From the NCBI GenBank assembly GCA_024236415.1, contig JACKKN010000004.1, forward strand, positions 62,001-126,000: DNA of 64,000 nt. Reading direction: 5' to 3'. Both the position numbers and the translations under genes were made by a program. This document shows positions 44,470 to 52,473 of the stretch, piece by piece (the stretch's first letter is position 1; every line of letters starts with the position of its first letter). The notes beneath the pieces are model-generated. The model did not search any database. It was not told the origin of the DNA and saw only the letters and a list, made by a program, of their open reading frames with translations. The stretch comes from Hyphomicrobiales bacterium. Its GTDB lineage: Bacteria > Pseudomonadota > Alphaproteobacteria > Rhodospirillales > JACKKN01.

Positions 44470-45312
44470 ATGGCCGACGGTCGGCGCATTGCCGTGATGA
44501 GCGACCTGCACGTGGAATTCGACCGCGCCGAGGCGGCCCGGCGCCGGCTGCCCGGTGCCGGCCGCGGGCAACTGGGCCCCGACCTGGACGGCCTGGCCGG
44601 GCGCGCCGACGCCGTGGTCCTGGCCGGCGACATCGACATCGGCGAGGATGCCGTCGATTACGCCGGTGCGGTGGCCGCGCGGCTGGGTTTGCCCGTGATC
44701 CTGGTCGCCGGCAACCACGAGTATTATGGCGGCGTCCTGCCCGAGGTGCGCGACGCCATGCGCCGCCGGGCCGCGGCCGGCGGCGGGGTGCACCTGTTGG
44801 AGGACAGCGCCGTCGAGCTGAACCTGGGCGGGCGCGCCGTGCGGTTCCTGGGCACCACCCTGTGGACCGACTTCGCCCTGTACGGCACCGCGCGGCAGCG
44901 GGCGGACATGGCCGCCGCGGCCGGGTTGATGAGCGATTTCCGCGTCATCGAGGCCCAGGCCGGCCGCCCCCTGAAGCCCCAGGACACCGTCGACCTGCAC
45001 GGTCGCGCGCTGGCCTGGCTGCGGCGGGAATTGGCGGCGCCCTTCACCGGCCCCACGGTGGTGGTCAGCCACCATGCGCCGTCGTCGCGGTCGGTGGCCG
45101 ACCGCTACCGCGACGACCCCCTGTCGGCGGCCTTCGCCTCGCGCCTGGACCGGGTGGTCGAGACCTCGGGCGCCGCCCTGTGGGTGCATGGCCACATGCA
45201 CGGCAGCAGCGATTACACCCTGGGCGGCACGCGGGTGGTCTGCAACCCGCGCGGCTACCACCCCGACGACCTGAACCCGGACTTCGTCCCCGACATGGTG
45301 GCGACCCTGTAG
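44470..45312 (+). CDS. Calcineurin-like metallophosphoesterase
   Basis: A 280-residue phosphoesterase with all five metal-site motifs: SDLH near residue 11, GDID, GNHE, SHH and GHMH. Substrate unknown; family members act on nucleotides, phosphoproteins or nucleic acids. Cytoplasmic (no signal peptide). GGGGGAACC precedes the ATG. Confidence 0.93.
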   Translation: MADGRRIAVMSDLHVEFDRAEAARRRLPGAGRGQLGPDLDGLAGRADAVVLAGDIDIGEDAVDYAGAVAARLGLPVILVAGNHEYYGGVLPEVRDAMRRRAAAGGGVHLLEDSAVELNLGGRAVRFLGTTLWTDFALYGTARQRADMAAAAGLMSDFRVIEAQAGRPLKPQDTVDLHGRALAWLRRELAAPFTGPTVVVSHHAPSSRSVADRYRDDPLSAAFASRLDRVVETSGAALWVHGHMHGSSDYTLGGTRVVCNPRGYHPDDLNPDFVPDMVATL

Positions 45313-45380
45313 GGGCGATCGGGTGTCCGGCCAGGTGCGCGATGAAGCGGGTTCCGTGCCGGAAAGGCCAGGAATCCGGG

Positions 45381-45421
45381 CAAAAAGAAAGCCGGGGAGC
45401 ACCATCGGCGCCAATCCCGGC
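45381..45421 (-). terminator. Rho-independent terminator of the 36-residue protein gene A
   Basis: Read on the minus strand, GCCGGGA pairs with TCCCCGGC (one bulge) around a 16-base loop and is followed by TTTCTTTTT. It lies 32 bases after the stop at 45453. Confidence 0.6.
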
Positions 45422-45452
45422 CTGCGGAGGAAAAGAGGAGAGGAAGAGAGAG

Positions 45453-45563
45453 TCAGCCGATGACGGCGAGGCCGACGAGCCCCAGGCCCCAGACCATCAG
45501 GCCGGACACGATCAGGATCCCGAATTGGGCCAGATTGCGATCGGTGGGGTCATAATCGAACAT
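45453..45563 (-). CDS. Small membrane protein A (36 residues), paralogue of 50223-50333
   Basis: Encodes a 36-residue protein: a short polar N-terminus MFDYDPTDRNLAQ followed by one membrane helix (about 14-36) containing SGLMVWGLGL. The ATG at 45563 has AGGAG 8 bases upstream and a terminator follows, so it is an independent gene. A second copy at 50223-50333 has the same length, the same MFDYDPT start and the same SGLMVW core. Its promoter has a perfect Crp/Fnr-type dyad. I know no named family; by size and topology it could be an accessory subunit of a membrane oxidase or reductase, but nothing in the sequence proves that. Confidence 0.8.
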   Translation of the reverse strand: MFDYDPTDRNLAQFGILIVSGLMVWGLGLVGLAVIG

Positions 45564-45602
45564 TGCTCGTACTCCTGAGCCGGTTCCGTCTTGGCAGGGT
45601 CC

Positions 45603-45644
45603 TTTTTACGCCGTGGGCGGTCGGGGCGCAGTGACAGCCGTCAC
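45603..45644 (-). promoter_or_regulatory. Crp/Fnr-type class II promoter of small membrane protein A
   Basis: The perfect dyad GTGAC-AGCC-GTCAC lies at 45631-45644. Exactly 22 bases downstream on the minus strand is the -10 candidate TAAAAA (45608-45603). This is the spacing of class II Crp/Fnr-activated promoters, with the dyad centred near -41.5. The flanking GCGCA is shared with the promoter at 50376-50417. Confidence 0.7.
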
Positions 45645-45681
45645 AAGCGTCAAAATAATCAAAAATCACATTTTGAACTCG

Positions 45682-46410
45682 TTAATTGCGCCCGGCGACC
45701 TCGTCGGCCGGCCCGCGGATCTCGCGCAGCAGCTTTTCCAGCAGCGCCGCGGCGAAGTCCTCGTACCCGGCGGCCTCGACGGTGAAGGCGCCGGGGCCGC
45801 CGATGACGTTGTGGACGTAGTGGTGGGTGACGAAGGCCGAATAGCCGCCGGCCGGGTCGGGGCGGGTGCCGGTCACCGGCAGGCCGTTGACGGTTATGCC
45901 GGCGGCCACCGCCGCGTCCCGCGCCCGGGCCACGGGCGGGCCGCTGTTGCTGGGCCCGTCGCCCGACACGTCGATGACCGCCCGCGCGGCGACCATCCCG
46001 CTGGCCGCGATCAGGGCCCGCCCGTGGTCCAGGACGGCGCCGATGGCGGTATAGGGGCCGCGGCCGATGGGCCGGCGCGCCAGGGCGGCGACGAAGGCGG
46101 CGGCGCCGTCCGGCCCGTCGATGACGGTCCAGCCCACGATGTCGCGCTGGTGGGCCGGCCCGGCGAATTCCACGTAGGCCACGGCGACGCGACCCAGGGG
46201 ACCGGCGCCGATGGCGTCCAGCACGCGCGGGTGGGTCAGGGCCCACAGGTAGCCGTCGCGCTGCAGGCGCGCCTCCAGCGCATCGACGCTGTGCGACACG
46301 TCCACCGCCAGGACCAGCAGCAGGTCCACGGCGGCGGTGTTTCCGGCCCGGCCCGTGCCGCCGGCCATGACCGTCGCCAGCACCAGCACCAGGGCCAGGG
46401 CGGCGCGCAC
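45682..46410 (-). CDS. DUF1194 protein (von Willebrand factor A-like), exported
   Basis: A 242-residue protein with a signal peptide (about 1-22) and a VWA-like fold. The metal-ion adhesion motif DVSHSVD (DxSxS) lies near residue 37, and VIDVSGDGPSNSG supplies the second acidic site. Residues TAIGAVLDHGRALI and HYVHNVIGGPGAF are family-typical. Probably periplasmic; function unknown. The start is GTG at 46410, 8 bases after the end of the SDR gene, so the two form an operon. Confidence 0.87.
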   Translation of the reverse strand: MRAALALVLVLATVMAGGTGRAGNTAAVDLLLVLAVDVSHSVDALEARLQRDGYLWALTHPRVLDAIGAGPLGRVAVAYVEFAGPAHQRDIVGWTVIDGPDGAAAFVAALARRPIGRGPYTAIGAVLDHGRALIAASGMVAARAVIDVSGDGPSNSGPPVARARDAAVAAGITVNGLPVTGTRPDPAGGYSAFVTHHYVHNVIGGPGAFTVEAAGYEDFAAALLEKLLREIRGPADEVAGRN

Positions 46411-46418
46411 GGCCGTGC

Positions 46419-47132
46419 CTACACCGCGCGGGTGATGCCGCCGTCGACGCGGATGTTCTGGCCGGTGATGTAGCCGGCGCCGTCAGACACCAGAAAGGCC
46501 ACCGTGTCGGCGATCTCGGCCACCCGGCCATAGCGGCCCATGGGGATGCGCTGGCGGAACGGCTCCTTCTCGGGCAGGCTGTCGATGAACCCCGGCAGCA
46601 CGTTGTTGATGCGGATGCCGTCGGCCGCGTAGCGGTCGGCGTACAGCTTGGTGAACGCGGCCAGGCCGGCGCGGAACACGCCCGAGGTGGGGAAGAAGGA
46701 CTCGGGCTCGAAGGCGGCGTAGGTGGAGATGTTGACGATCGCCCCCTTGCCGCGGGCCAGCAGGTGCGGGGTCACCAGGCGCACGGTGCGGACCACGTTC
46801 ATCAGGTACACGTCCATGCCCCGGTGCCAGTCGTCGTCGGTCAGGTCCAGCAGCTCGCCCTTGGGGCCGTGGCCGGCGCTGTTCACCAGCACGTCGACGC
46901 CGCCGAAGGTCTCCACCGTCCGGTCCACCAGCCGGGCCAGGTCGCCGGGCTCCAGGTTCGAGCCGGTGACGGCGACGCCGCCCAGCTCCTGGGCCAGGGC
47001 CTCGGCCTTGCCCGACGACGACAGCAGGGCGACGGCGTATCCGCCGGCGGCCAGGCGTCGGGCGCAGGCGGCGCCCATGCCGCTGCCGGCGGCGGTGACG
47101 ATGGCGACGGGTTTCGGCGGCTGGTGGGACAT
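46419..47132 (-). CDS. SDR-family protein with altered catalytic residues
   Basis: A 237-residue SDR fold protein. The nucleotide motif TAAGSGMG (12-20) and NSAG (84-87, usually NNAG) are present, and the C-terminal GQNIRVDGGITRAV is typical. The active-site YxxxK is missing: the aligned segment TSGVFRAGLAAF gives Ser150 and Arg154. Either chemistry differs or the protein no longer acts as a dehydrogenase. AGGA precedes the ATG at 8 bases. It is the first gene of a two-gene operon with DUF1194. Confidence 0.87.
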   Translation of the reverse strand: MSHQPPKPVAIVTAAGSGMGAACARRLAAGGYAVALLSSSGKAEALAQELGGVAVTGSNLEPGDLARLVDRTVETFGGVDVLVNSAGHGPKGELLDLTDDDWHRGMDVYLMNVVRTVRLVTPHLLARGKGAIVNISTYAAFEPESFFPTSGVFRAGLAAFTKLYADRYAADGIRINNVLPGFIDSLPEKEPFRQRIPMGRYGRVAEIADTVAFLVSDGAGYITGQNIRVDGGITRAV

Positions 47133-47320
47133 GGGGGGAATCCTGACGCTGTTCCGTGGCGGGGCCGGAATTGTGGCGCCCGGCCGGGCCGGCGGCCAAG
47201 GAAAAAATGCGCCGGCCCGCCTGCCCGGCGCGGGGATACGGGCCCTTGCATGGGCCCGCGCGAGGCTTCATCATGCGCCCTCGGACTCCGATCGAGGTAA
47301 ATTTCAGGGAGGAATTGCAC

Positions 47321-47629
47321 GTGAAGGGTTATATTTCCGCCGCCGTGGCCCTGGCGGTCCTGGCCGCCGCCGCGCCGGCCGGCGCCGACGACTTCGACAC
47401 CCTGCGCAGCGAATGCGCGCGCCAGCTGAAGCTGTCGGCCAGCGGCTGCGACTGCGTCGTCGCCTCGGCCAAGTCGGATCTGAACGACCAGGAGCGCAGC
47501 CTGGTGGTGGCCCACGTGACCCAGGACCAGAAGGCGATCATGGCCAAACAGAGCGGCATGAGCGGCGACTCGGTCATGAAGTCGATGATGTTCCTGGCCC
47601 AGACGCCGCAGAAGTGCGCCAGCCAGTGA
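47321..47629 (+). CDS. Small exported protein with Cys pair
   Basis: A 102-residue protein with signal peptide (about 1-23, cleaving after PAGA). The mature part has Cys in LRSECARQ, SGCDCVVAS and QKCASQ, which could form disulfides, and is helix-rich. I do not recognise the family. The GTG at 47321 follows GGGAGGAA, a strong ribosome site, and starts directly at the signal peptide. A terminator follows. Confidence 0.75.
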   Translation: MKGYISAAVALAVLAAAAPAGADDFDTLRSECARQLKLSASGCDCVVASAKSDLNDQERSLVVAHVTQDQKAIMAKQSGMSGDSVMKSMMFLAQTPQKCASQ

Positions 47630-47634
47630 GTCCG

Positions 47635-47655
47635 CCGGCCCTGTCGGGCCGGTTT
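47635..47655 (+). terminator. Rho-independent terminator of the small exported protein
   Basis: CCGGCCC (47635-47641), loop TGTC, GGGCCGG (47646-47652), then TTT. It starts five bases after the stop codon. Confidence 0.65.
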
Positions 47656-47721
47656 ACACTCCCGGGCCGTTCCATGGCGGGGCGGGTCGGCAAGTGATTG
47701 ATTCGGTGGGAATCGGGGTCG

Positions 47722-47737
47722 CGGTACAAAAATTGCT
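47722..47737 (+). promoter_or_regulatory. Weak sigma-54-like element upstream of the LuxR gene
   Basis: CGGTACA-AAAA-TTGCT keeps the GG and GC doublets with correct spacing but departs from TGGCACG at three positions. Low confidence on its own. Confidence 0.25.
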
Positions 47738-47801
47738 AGCAAAGTGAATGCCTTGGGCCCGGCGCCGTTCCGGGCGGCCGGATGGGGAGGTGGCAGGCGC
47801 G

Positions 47802-48920
47802 ATGGATCGGGGTTTCGAAAGGCTCGTGGCGCGGGTCTACGACGCCGCCCTTGAGGAGGACGGCTGGCCCCGCGTGGTCACCGACCTGATCGGCCGGACC
47901 GAATCCGCGGCCGGCGGCCTGCTGCGCCACGCCATGGGCGGCCCCCTGTGCCGGCCCCATTTCCACCACGGCATCGCGCCACGCTTCGTCGACGATTACG
48001 TGACCCACTTCCGCTACCGCATTCCCTGGGTCGGCAATCCCTCGTTCTACCGGCCCGGACAGGTGCGCACGGACCGCACCGTCGACCAGTTCTTCAACGA
48101 CAGCAACGCCTTCCATTCCACCGAATACTACAACGACTGGATGCGGCCCCAGGGCCTGGGCCACATCATGCGCACGGTGCTGCGCCGCGACGAGGAGGGC
48201 TGTGTCAGCCTGTTCCTGTTCCGCCGCACGGACCGGGGCGCCTATGGCAGCCAGGATACCGGGCTGTTCAAGCGCCTGGTGCCGCACCTGATGCGGGCCG
48301 GCGAAATCCGCCGCCGGTTCGAGCGGGCCGACCTGCGCTCGGCCCGCGACAGCCACGCCGCCGACTGCCTGTCCATGGGCGTCGTGCACCTGGACCACAA
48401 GGGCCGCCTGCAGACCGCCAACGGCTTCGCCGAGCGCCTGTTGCAGCGGGCCGACGCCCTGTCCTGCCGCGGCGGTCGCCTGATGCCCGTGGCGCCGGCG
48501 GACCGCAGCCGCTTCGACGACGCCCTCAGGGCGGCCCTGACCACCGACGACGGGACCGGCCTGCACAAGCTGTCCCTGGCGCGGGCCCAGGGCGGGTCGC
48601 CCCTGGCGGTGACCCTGGTGCCGGTGACCCGCGACAGCGTCGTGTTCGACGAGACCCAGGCCTCCCTGGTGCTGCTGATCGCCGACCCCGAAGCCCGGGC
48701 CGCCATGTCCACCGAGATGCTGGTGGCGGCCTATGGCCTGACCCGGTCCGAGGCCCGCCTGGCGGCCCTGCTGACCGAGGGCGGCAGCCTGCGCGAGGCC
48801 GCCGCCGCCGCCGGGATCACCTACGAGACGGCGCGGTCCTACCTGAAGACCATCTTCCAGAAGACCGGCACCGGCCGCCAGGCCGACCTGGTGCGCCTGC
48901 TGCTGGCCACCGGCGCCTAG
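47802..48920 (+). CDS. LuxR-type HTH transcriptional regulator
   Basis: A 372-residue regulator. The C-terminal part is a LuxR-family helix-turn-helix (YGLTRSEARLAALLTEGGSL, ITYETARSYLKTIFQKTG, RQADLVRLLL). The N-terminal 290 residues look like a PAS-like sensor: SMGVVHLDHKGRLQTANGFAERLL is a typical PAS opening. Its ligand is unknown. Its end lies 107 bases from PEP-CTERM gene 3, which it may regulate. The ATG at 47802 is the first plausible start. Confidence 0.88.
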   Translation: MDRGFERLVARVYDAALEEDGWPRVVTDLIGRTESAAGGLLRHAMGGPLCRPHFHHGIAPRFVDDYVTHFRYRIPWVGNPSFYRPGQVRTDRTVDQFFNDSNAFHSTEYYNDWMRPQGLGHIMRTVLRRDEEGCVSLFLFRRTDRGAYGSQDTGLFKRLVPHLMRAGEIRRRFERADLRSARDSHAADCLSMGVVHLDHKGRLQTANGFAERLLQRADALSCRGGRLMPVAPADRSRFDDALRAALTTDDGTGLHKLSLARAQGGSPLAVTLVPVTRDSVVFDETQASLVLLIADPEARAAMSTEMLVAAYGLTRSEARLAALLTEGGSLREAAAAAGITYETARSYLKTIFQKTGTGRQADLVRLLLATGA

Positions 48921-49027
48921 GCGGAAATCTGCGCCGGCCCCCCAATCGGGGGTTCTGCGAACCCAATCCCGGCAACACAATCGACCCCGCACGCGGTCTC
49001 CGCGCCAACAACACACAAGGGGTCACC

Positions 49028-50146
49028 ATGCGCCTTTCGATCCTGCCTGCCCGATTCACCGCCGTCGCCGCGGCCCTGGCCGCCGGCGCCGTCCTGGCCC
49101 TGCCGGCCGGCGCCACGCCGCTGACCACCTACAGCTCGGTCGGCATCAACTCCAACCTTTCCGTCCTGGACGGCACCGACAACGACAAGGCCACCAGCAC
49201 CGACGGGTCGGCCCTGGAACTGGACGTCAGCGGCAGCCAGAACTTCGCCTACGGCAACGGCAGCGGCGGATACACCGTCAAGCCCACGACCAACGAAACC
49301 TTCGCCCGGTCGTCCCTGCAGAGCGGCGAGCTGAAGACCCGGGCGTCGCTGGGTTTCGGCACCGATGTCAGCGGCATCGACATCCCCGTGGGCACCGGCA
49401 ACGGCGCCTCGTCGGCCATGTCCGTGTTCGGCGACAGCTTCCGCGCCTATTCGGGCGACACCCCGTTCCTGTGGACCGACGGCACCACCGCCCAGTTCTC
49501 CTTCGGCATCACCGGCACCACCACGGTGCCGGACAATTTGGCGGTTCCCAACGGCTACGGGGCCGGCGAGCCCAAGAACCAGGTCTACACCTCGCTGGTC
49601 CTTAAGGTGTTCCAGCCGGGCGGCCTGGACATCTGGAACCAGCTTGCCAACTTCGACTTCAACGCCTATTCGGACTTCGCCACCGGCTACGCCATCTTCC
49701 AGGCGCTGAGCGCCCAGTTGACGGGCATGACCATCGCCAACGAGTACTGGTACTTCGGCGACCTGGTGGTGCCCTACCCGGTGGACGCGGCCCACGTCCT
49801 GCCCGTGTCCGCCGACACGCCCACCGAGGTCACGGCCCAGTTCACGCCCGACGGCGACTTCGACTGGCTGCTGACCCTGGACAGCACGGTGTTCCTGGAC
49901 TCGTCGCTGGAGAACGTCACCGCCACCATGGACTTCTCCAGCACGGTGACCACCAGCTACCAGGGGCCGGACGGCGCCGTCACCTATTCGGCGTCGGGCC
50001 TGTTCCCGGGCACCCTGGCCCTGAGCACGGCGCCGGCCCAGGTGCCCGAGCCGGGCAGCGCGGTGCTGTTCGGGGTGGGGGTCATCGGATTGGTGGCGAC
50101 CCGCCGGCGGCGGGTTCGGGGCGGCGCCAAGGCGACCGACCACTGA
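49028..50146 (+). CDS. PEP-CTERM protein 3
   Basis: A 372-residue exported protein: signal peptide (about 1-29, ending PAGA), a beta-rich body with many Ser, Thr, Asp and Gly, and the C-terminal sorting signal VPEPGSAVLFGVGVIGLVAT followed by an Arg-rich tail. AAGGGG lies before the ATG. The mature body (FGDSFRAYSGDTPFLW, LANFDFNAYSDFATGYAIF) matches nothing I know. Directly downstream of the LuxR gene; I see no sigma-54 element here, unlike the other two PEP-CTERM genes. Confidence 0.85.
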   Translation: MRLSILPARFTAVAAALAAGAVLALPAGATPLTTYSSVGINSNLSVLDGTDNDKATSTDGSALELDVSGSQNFAYGNGSGGYTVKPTTNETFARSSLQSGELKTRASLGFGTDVSGIDIPVGTGNGASSAMSVFGDSFRAYSGDTPFLWTDGTTAQFSFGITGTTTVPDNLAVPNGYGAGEPKNQVYTSLVLKVFQPGGLDIWNQLANFDFNAYSDFATGYAIFQALSAQLTGMTIANEYWYFGDLVVPYPVDAAHVLPVSADTPTEVTAQFTPDGDFDWLLTLDSTVFLDSSLENVTATMDFSSTVTTSYQGPDGAVTYSASGLFPGTLALSTAPAQVPEPGSAVLFGVGVIGLVATRRRRVRGGAKATDH

Positions 50147-50167
50147 AATTGAGGTGTTGGGGAGGGG

Positions 50168-50201
50168 CCAGCCGCCCGGCACCCGCGGGTGCCGCGGCTG
50201 G
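50168..50201. terminator. Strong hairpin between convergent genes
   Basis: CCAGCCG (50168-50174) pairs with CGGCTGG (50195-50201), and inside it GGCACCC pairs with GGGTGCC. Only a short TT follows. It separates PEP-CTERM gene 3 from small membrane protein B and may end transcription on both strands. Confidence 0.5.
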
Positions 50202-50222
50202 TTCCGTCGTGGGGACCTGTCG

Positions 50223-50333
50223 TCAGCCCAGGGCGGCCAGGGCGAGGATGCCGGCGGCCCAGACCATGAGGCCGGAGAACAGCAGGAAGGCGCTTTGCGA
50301 CAGCTTGTGGCCGGTGGGGTCGTAATCGAACAT
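50223..50333 (-). CDS. Small membrane protein B (36 residues), paralogue of 45453-45563
   Basis: A 36-residue protein starting MFDYDPTGHKLSQ, then one membrane helix with LLFSGLMVWAAGILALAAL. Compared with protein A it has the same length, identical first seven residues and the identical SGLMVW core, while the rest has diverged conservatively. GAGGGAG precedes the ATG at 50333. Its promoter region has the same Crp/Fnr-type architecture as A. Function unknown. Confidence 0.8.
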   Translation of the reverse strand: MFDYDPTGHKLSQSAFLLFSGLMVWAAGILALAALG

Positions 50334-50375
50334 CTTGGTGCTCCCTCGAACGAATTCGTGCTTCGTTGTGCCCCC

Positions 50376-50417
50376 TTTATAGGTGCCGTCGCGGTGGCGC
50401 GCAGTGACAGCGGTCAC
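50376..50417 (-). promoter_or_regulatory. Crp/Fnr-type class II promoter of small membrane protein B
   Basis: Perfect dyad GTGAC-AGCG-GTCAC at 50404-50417, then exactly 22 bases to the -10 hexamer TATAAA (50381-50376, minus strand). Together with the flanking GCGCA it matches the element of gene A over 19 bases with one difference. Confidence 0.72.
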
Positions 50418-50489
50418 ATGGTCCGGCTTTCGCGGTGACGGTGCCGCGTGCTATGCATGGGGCGCACCGCAACGGAGGAGGCCGCGGCC

Positions 50490-51149
50490 ATGGACCTGGA
50501 AAAGACGCGCGACGACATCCTGCTGGCGGCCCTGCCCCACGTGGCCTTCGACGGCTGGAGCCGGCGCAGCCTGCGCCTGGGCGTGGAGGGGGCCGGCCTG
50601 TCCCCGGACATGGCCGACCGCGCCTTCCCCGGCGGCACCGCCGACCTGGTGGCTCACTTCTCGGCCTGGGCCGACCGGCGGATGCTGGAGGCCCTGGACG
50701 ACAGGGACCTGGCCGCCATGCGCGTGCGCGACCGCATCACCGCCGGCGTGCGCCTGCGCCTGGAGGTCCTGGCGCCGCACCGCGAGGCCGTGCGCCGGGC
50801 GCTGGCCTGGCTGGCCCTGCCCATGAACACCGGGCTGGCGGCGCGGCTGACCTACCACACGGTCAACGCCATCTGGTACGCCGCCGGCGACGACGCCACC
50901 GACTTCAACTTCTACACCAAGCGCGGCCTGCTGGCCGCCGTGCTGGCCTCGACGGTCCTGTACTGGATCGCCGACGAGGGCGACGACGCGGGGGACTTCC
51001 CCGACACCTGGGCCTTCCTGGACCGGCGCATCGACAACGTGCTGCAGATCCCGCGCGTCCAGGCCCAGGTGAAGAAGCGCCTGGGCCGCCTGCCCATGCC
51101 CTTCGCCACCGCCCGGCGCCTGCGCCGCAACCTGCGGATGGCGCGGTGA
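50490..51149 (+). CDS. COQ9 family protein
   Basis: A 219-residue COQ9/RpsU-divergent family protein with a TetR-like fold; in mitochondria and alphaproteobacteria it is linked to ubiquinone synthesis by binding lipid and a hydroxylase. Typical features are DDILLAALPHVAFDGWSRRSL, RITAGVRLRLEVLAPHREAV and DFNFYTKRGLLAAVLASTVLYW. GGAGGAG precedes the ATG at 50490. Its stop overlaps the AlkA start. The name RpsU-divergent describes a gene neighbour in other genomes; here rpsU is 12 kb away. Confidence 0.93.
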   Translation: MDLEKTRDDILLAALPHVAFDGWSRRSLRLGVEGAGLSPDMADRAFPGGTADLVAHFSAWADRRMLEALDDRDLAAMRVRDRITAGVRLRLEVLAPHREAVRRALAWLALPMNTGLAARLTYHTVNAIWYAAGDDATDFNFYTKRGLLAAVLASTVLYWIADEGDDAGDFPDTWAFLDRRIDNVLQIPRVQAQVKKRLGRLPMPFATARRLRRNLRMAR

Positions 51150-51781
51150 CCGAAGCCGCGCCGCCGGACACGTCCCTGCGGCCCGCCATGCGGGCCCTGG
51201 CCAAGGCCGACCCGGACATCGCCCGCCACTACAAGGCCTGCGGCCTGCCGCCGGTGCGCGTCGGCGACCCCAGCTTCGCCGGCCTGGTCCGCACCATCGT
51301 TTCGCAGCAGGTCTCGGTGGCCTCGGCGCGGGCCATCCTGGGCCGCCTGCACGCGGCACTGGACGACGACGTCTGCGCCGAGCGGGTGATGGGCCTGGAC
51401 GACGAAGCCTGCCGGCGCATCGGGCTGAGCCGGCAGAAGGCGCGCTACACTCGGGCCCTGGCCGAACACGTGCTGGACGGCCGCCTCGATCCCGACCACC
51501 TGGCCGACCTGCCGGATGACGAGGTCATCGCGCGCATGACCCGGGTGCCGGGCATCGGCCGCTGGACGGCCGAGATCTACCTGCTTTTCGCCCTGCGCCG
51601 GCCCGACGTCTGGCCCGCCGGCGACCTGGCCGTGCGCGAGGCCCAGCGCCGGGTCAAGGGCCTGGCCGAGCGGCCCACGGAAAAGGAATCCACCGCCATC
51701 GCCGAGGCCTGGCGCCCGCACCGCAGCGCCGCCGCCCGCTTCATGTGGCACGCCTACCGCCACCCCGGGCTGCCGGACTGA
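51146..51781 (+). CDS. alkA: DNA-3-methyladenine glycosylase II (AlkA-like)
   Basis: A 211-residue base-excision repair enzyme of the HhH-GPD superfamily. The opening FAGLVRTIVSQQVSVASARAI, the helix-hairpin-helix RVPGIGRWTAEIYLLFALRRP and the catalytic Asp in PAGDLAVREA are all present. The length is that of the short bacterial glycosylases without the N-terminal AlkA domain. The start is GTG at 51146, overlapping the COQ9 stop (GTGA). Confidence 0.93.
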   Translation: MTEAAPPDTSLRPAMRALAKADPDIARHYKACGLPPVRVGDPSFAGLVRTIVSQQVSVASARAILGRLHAALDDDVCAERVMGLDDEACRRIGLSRQKARYTRALAEHVLDGRLDPDHLADLPDDEVIARMTRVPGIGRWTAEIYLLFALRRPDVWPAGDLAVREAQRRVKGLAERPTEKESTAIAEAWRPHRSAAARFMWHAYRHPGLPD

Positions 51782-51793
51782 CCGGCGGCGGCA

Positions 51794-52372
51794 CTACCGC
51801 GCCATGGCGCCCCGGATCGGGGACACGGGCAGGTGCTCCGTGCGCTCCAGGAAATGCGCCGCCGGCTCGCCGGCCGCCAGCCGCGCCATCCAGTCGTCGG
51901 GGTCGTATTCCACGCCGATGGGATTGGCGGAGAAGCCAGGCCCGGCCATGAAGGCGTTGGCCTCCTCGTTCGACCCGAAGGCGTCGACCTGCATCTCCAT
52001 CTGGTTGCCGTCAGGATCGGCGTAGTACATGGAGACCGTGATGCCGTGGTGGATGCACCAGTAGGGCGTGATGCCCCGGGCCTTCAGGTAGGCGTAGTTC
52101 TCCATCAGGTCTTCGAGCGAGGGGTAGGTATAGGCCACGTGGTCGACGCCGATCACGCCCCGCCCGTCCGCCGCGCCGCCGTCGGGGTCCAGGGCCGCCA
52201 GGTTGACGAAGGCGAACCGGTGGTGCTCGTCGTCGTAGGTGAGGAAGGCGAGAACCGGGTCCTGGTGCTGGACCTTGGCGTCGAACACCGTCCGGTACCA
52301 GCCCAGCATCTCGTCGAAGCGCCGGGTGCGGTAGACGACGTGGACGAACTTTGCCGGGCGAACGCGTGCCAT
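51794..52372 (-). CDS. VOC family extradiol dioxygenase-like protein
   Basis: A 192-residue vicinal-oxygen-chelate protein with two beta-alpha-beta modules: VHVVYRTRRFDEMLGWYRTVF and VDHVAYTYPSLEDLMENY. The end YYADPDGNQMEMQVD has the usual Glu metal ligand. Similarity is to single-domain 2,3-dihydroxybiphenyl dioxygenases. The substrate is uncertain. The ATG at 52372 has GGGAG upstream. Confidence 0.88.
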   Translation of the reverse strand: MARVRPAKFVHVVYRTRRFDEMLGWYRTVFDAKVQHQDPVLAFLTYDDEHHRFAFVNLAALDPDGGAADGRGVIGVDHVAYTYPSLEDLMENYAYLKARGITPYWCIHHGITVSMYYADPDGNQMEMQVDAFGSNEEANAFMAGPGFSANPIGVEYDPDDWMARLAAGEPAAHFLERTEHLPVSPIRGAMAR

Positions 52373-52473
52373 GGGGGTGCTCCCTTCCCAGAAGACCTTG
52401 TGCGGCCGCTCCGGTTGCCACCGCCGGCCGTCCGGCGACGACGCTAGCCCATGGTGCCGGCCGTTTCCACTGC

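Noticed and set aside
48939..48956. CCCCCC-AATC-GGGGG hairpin as terminator of the LuxR gene
   Set aside because: The stem is only five or six pairs and is followed by TTCTG without a T run, so it is too weak to list as a terminator.
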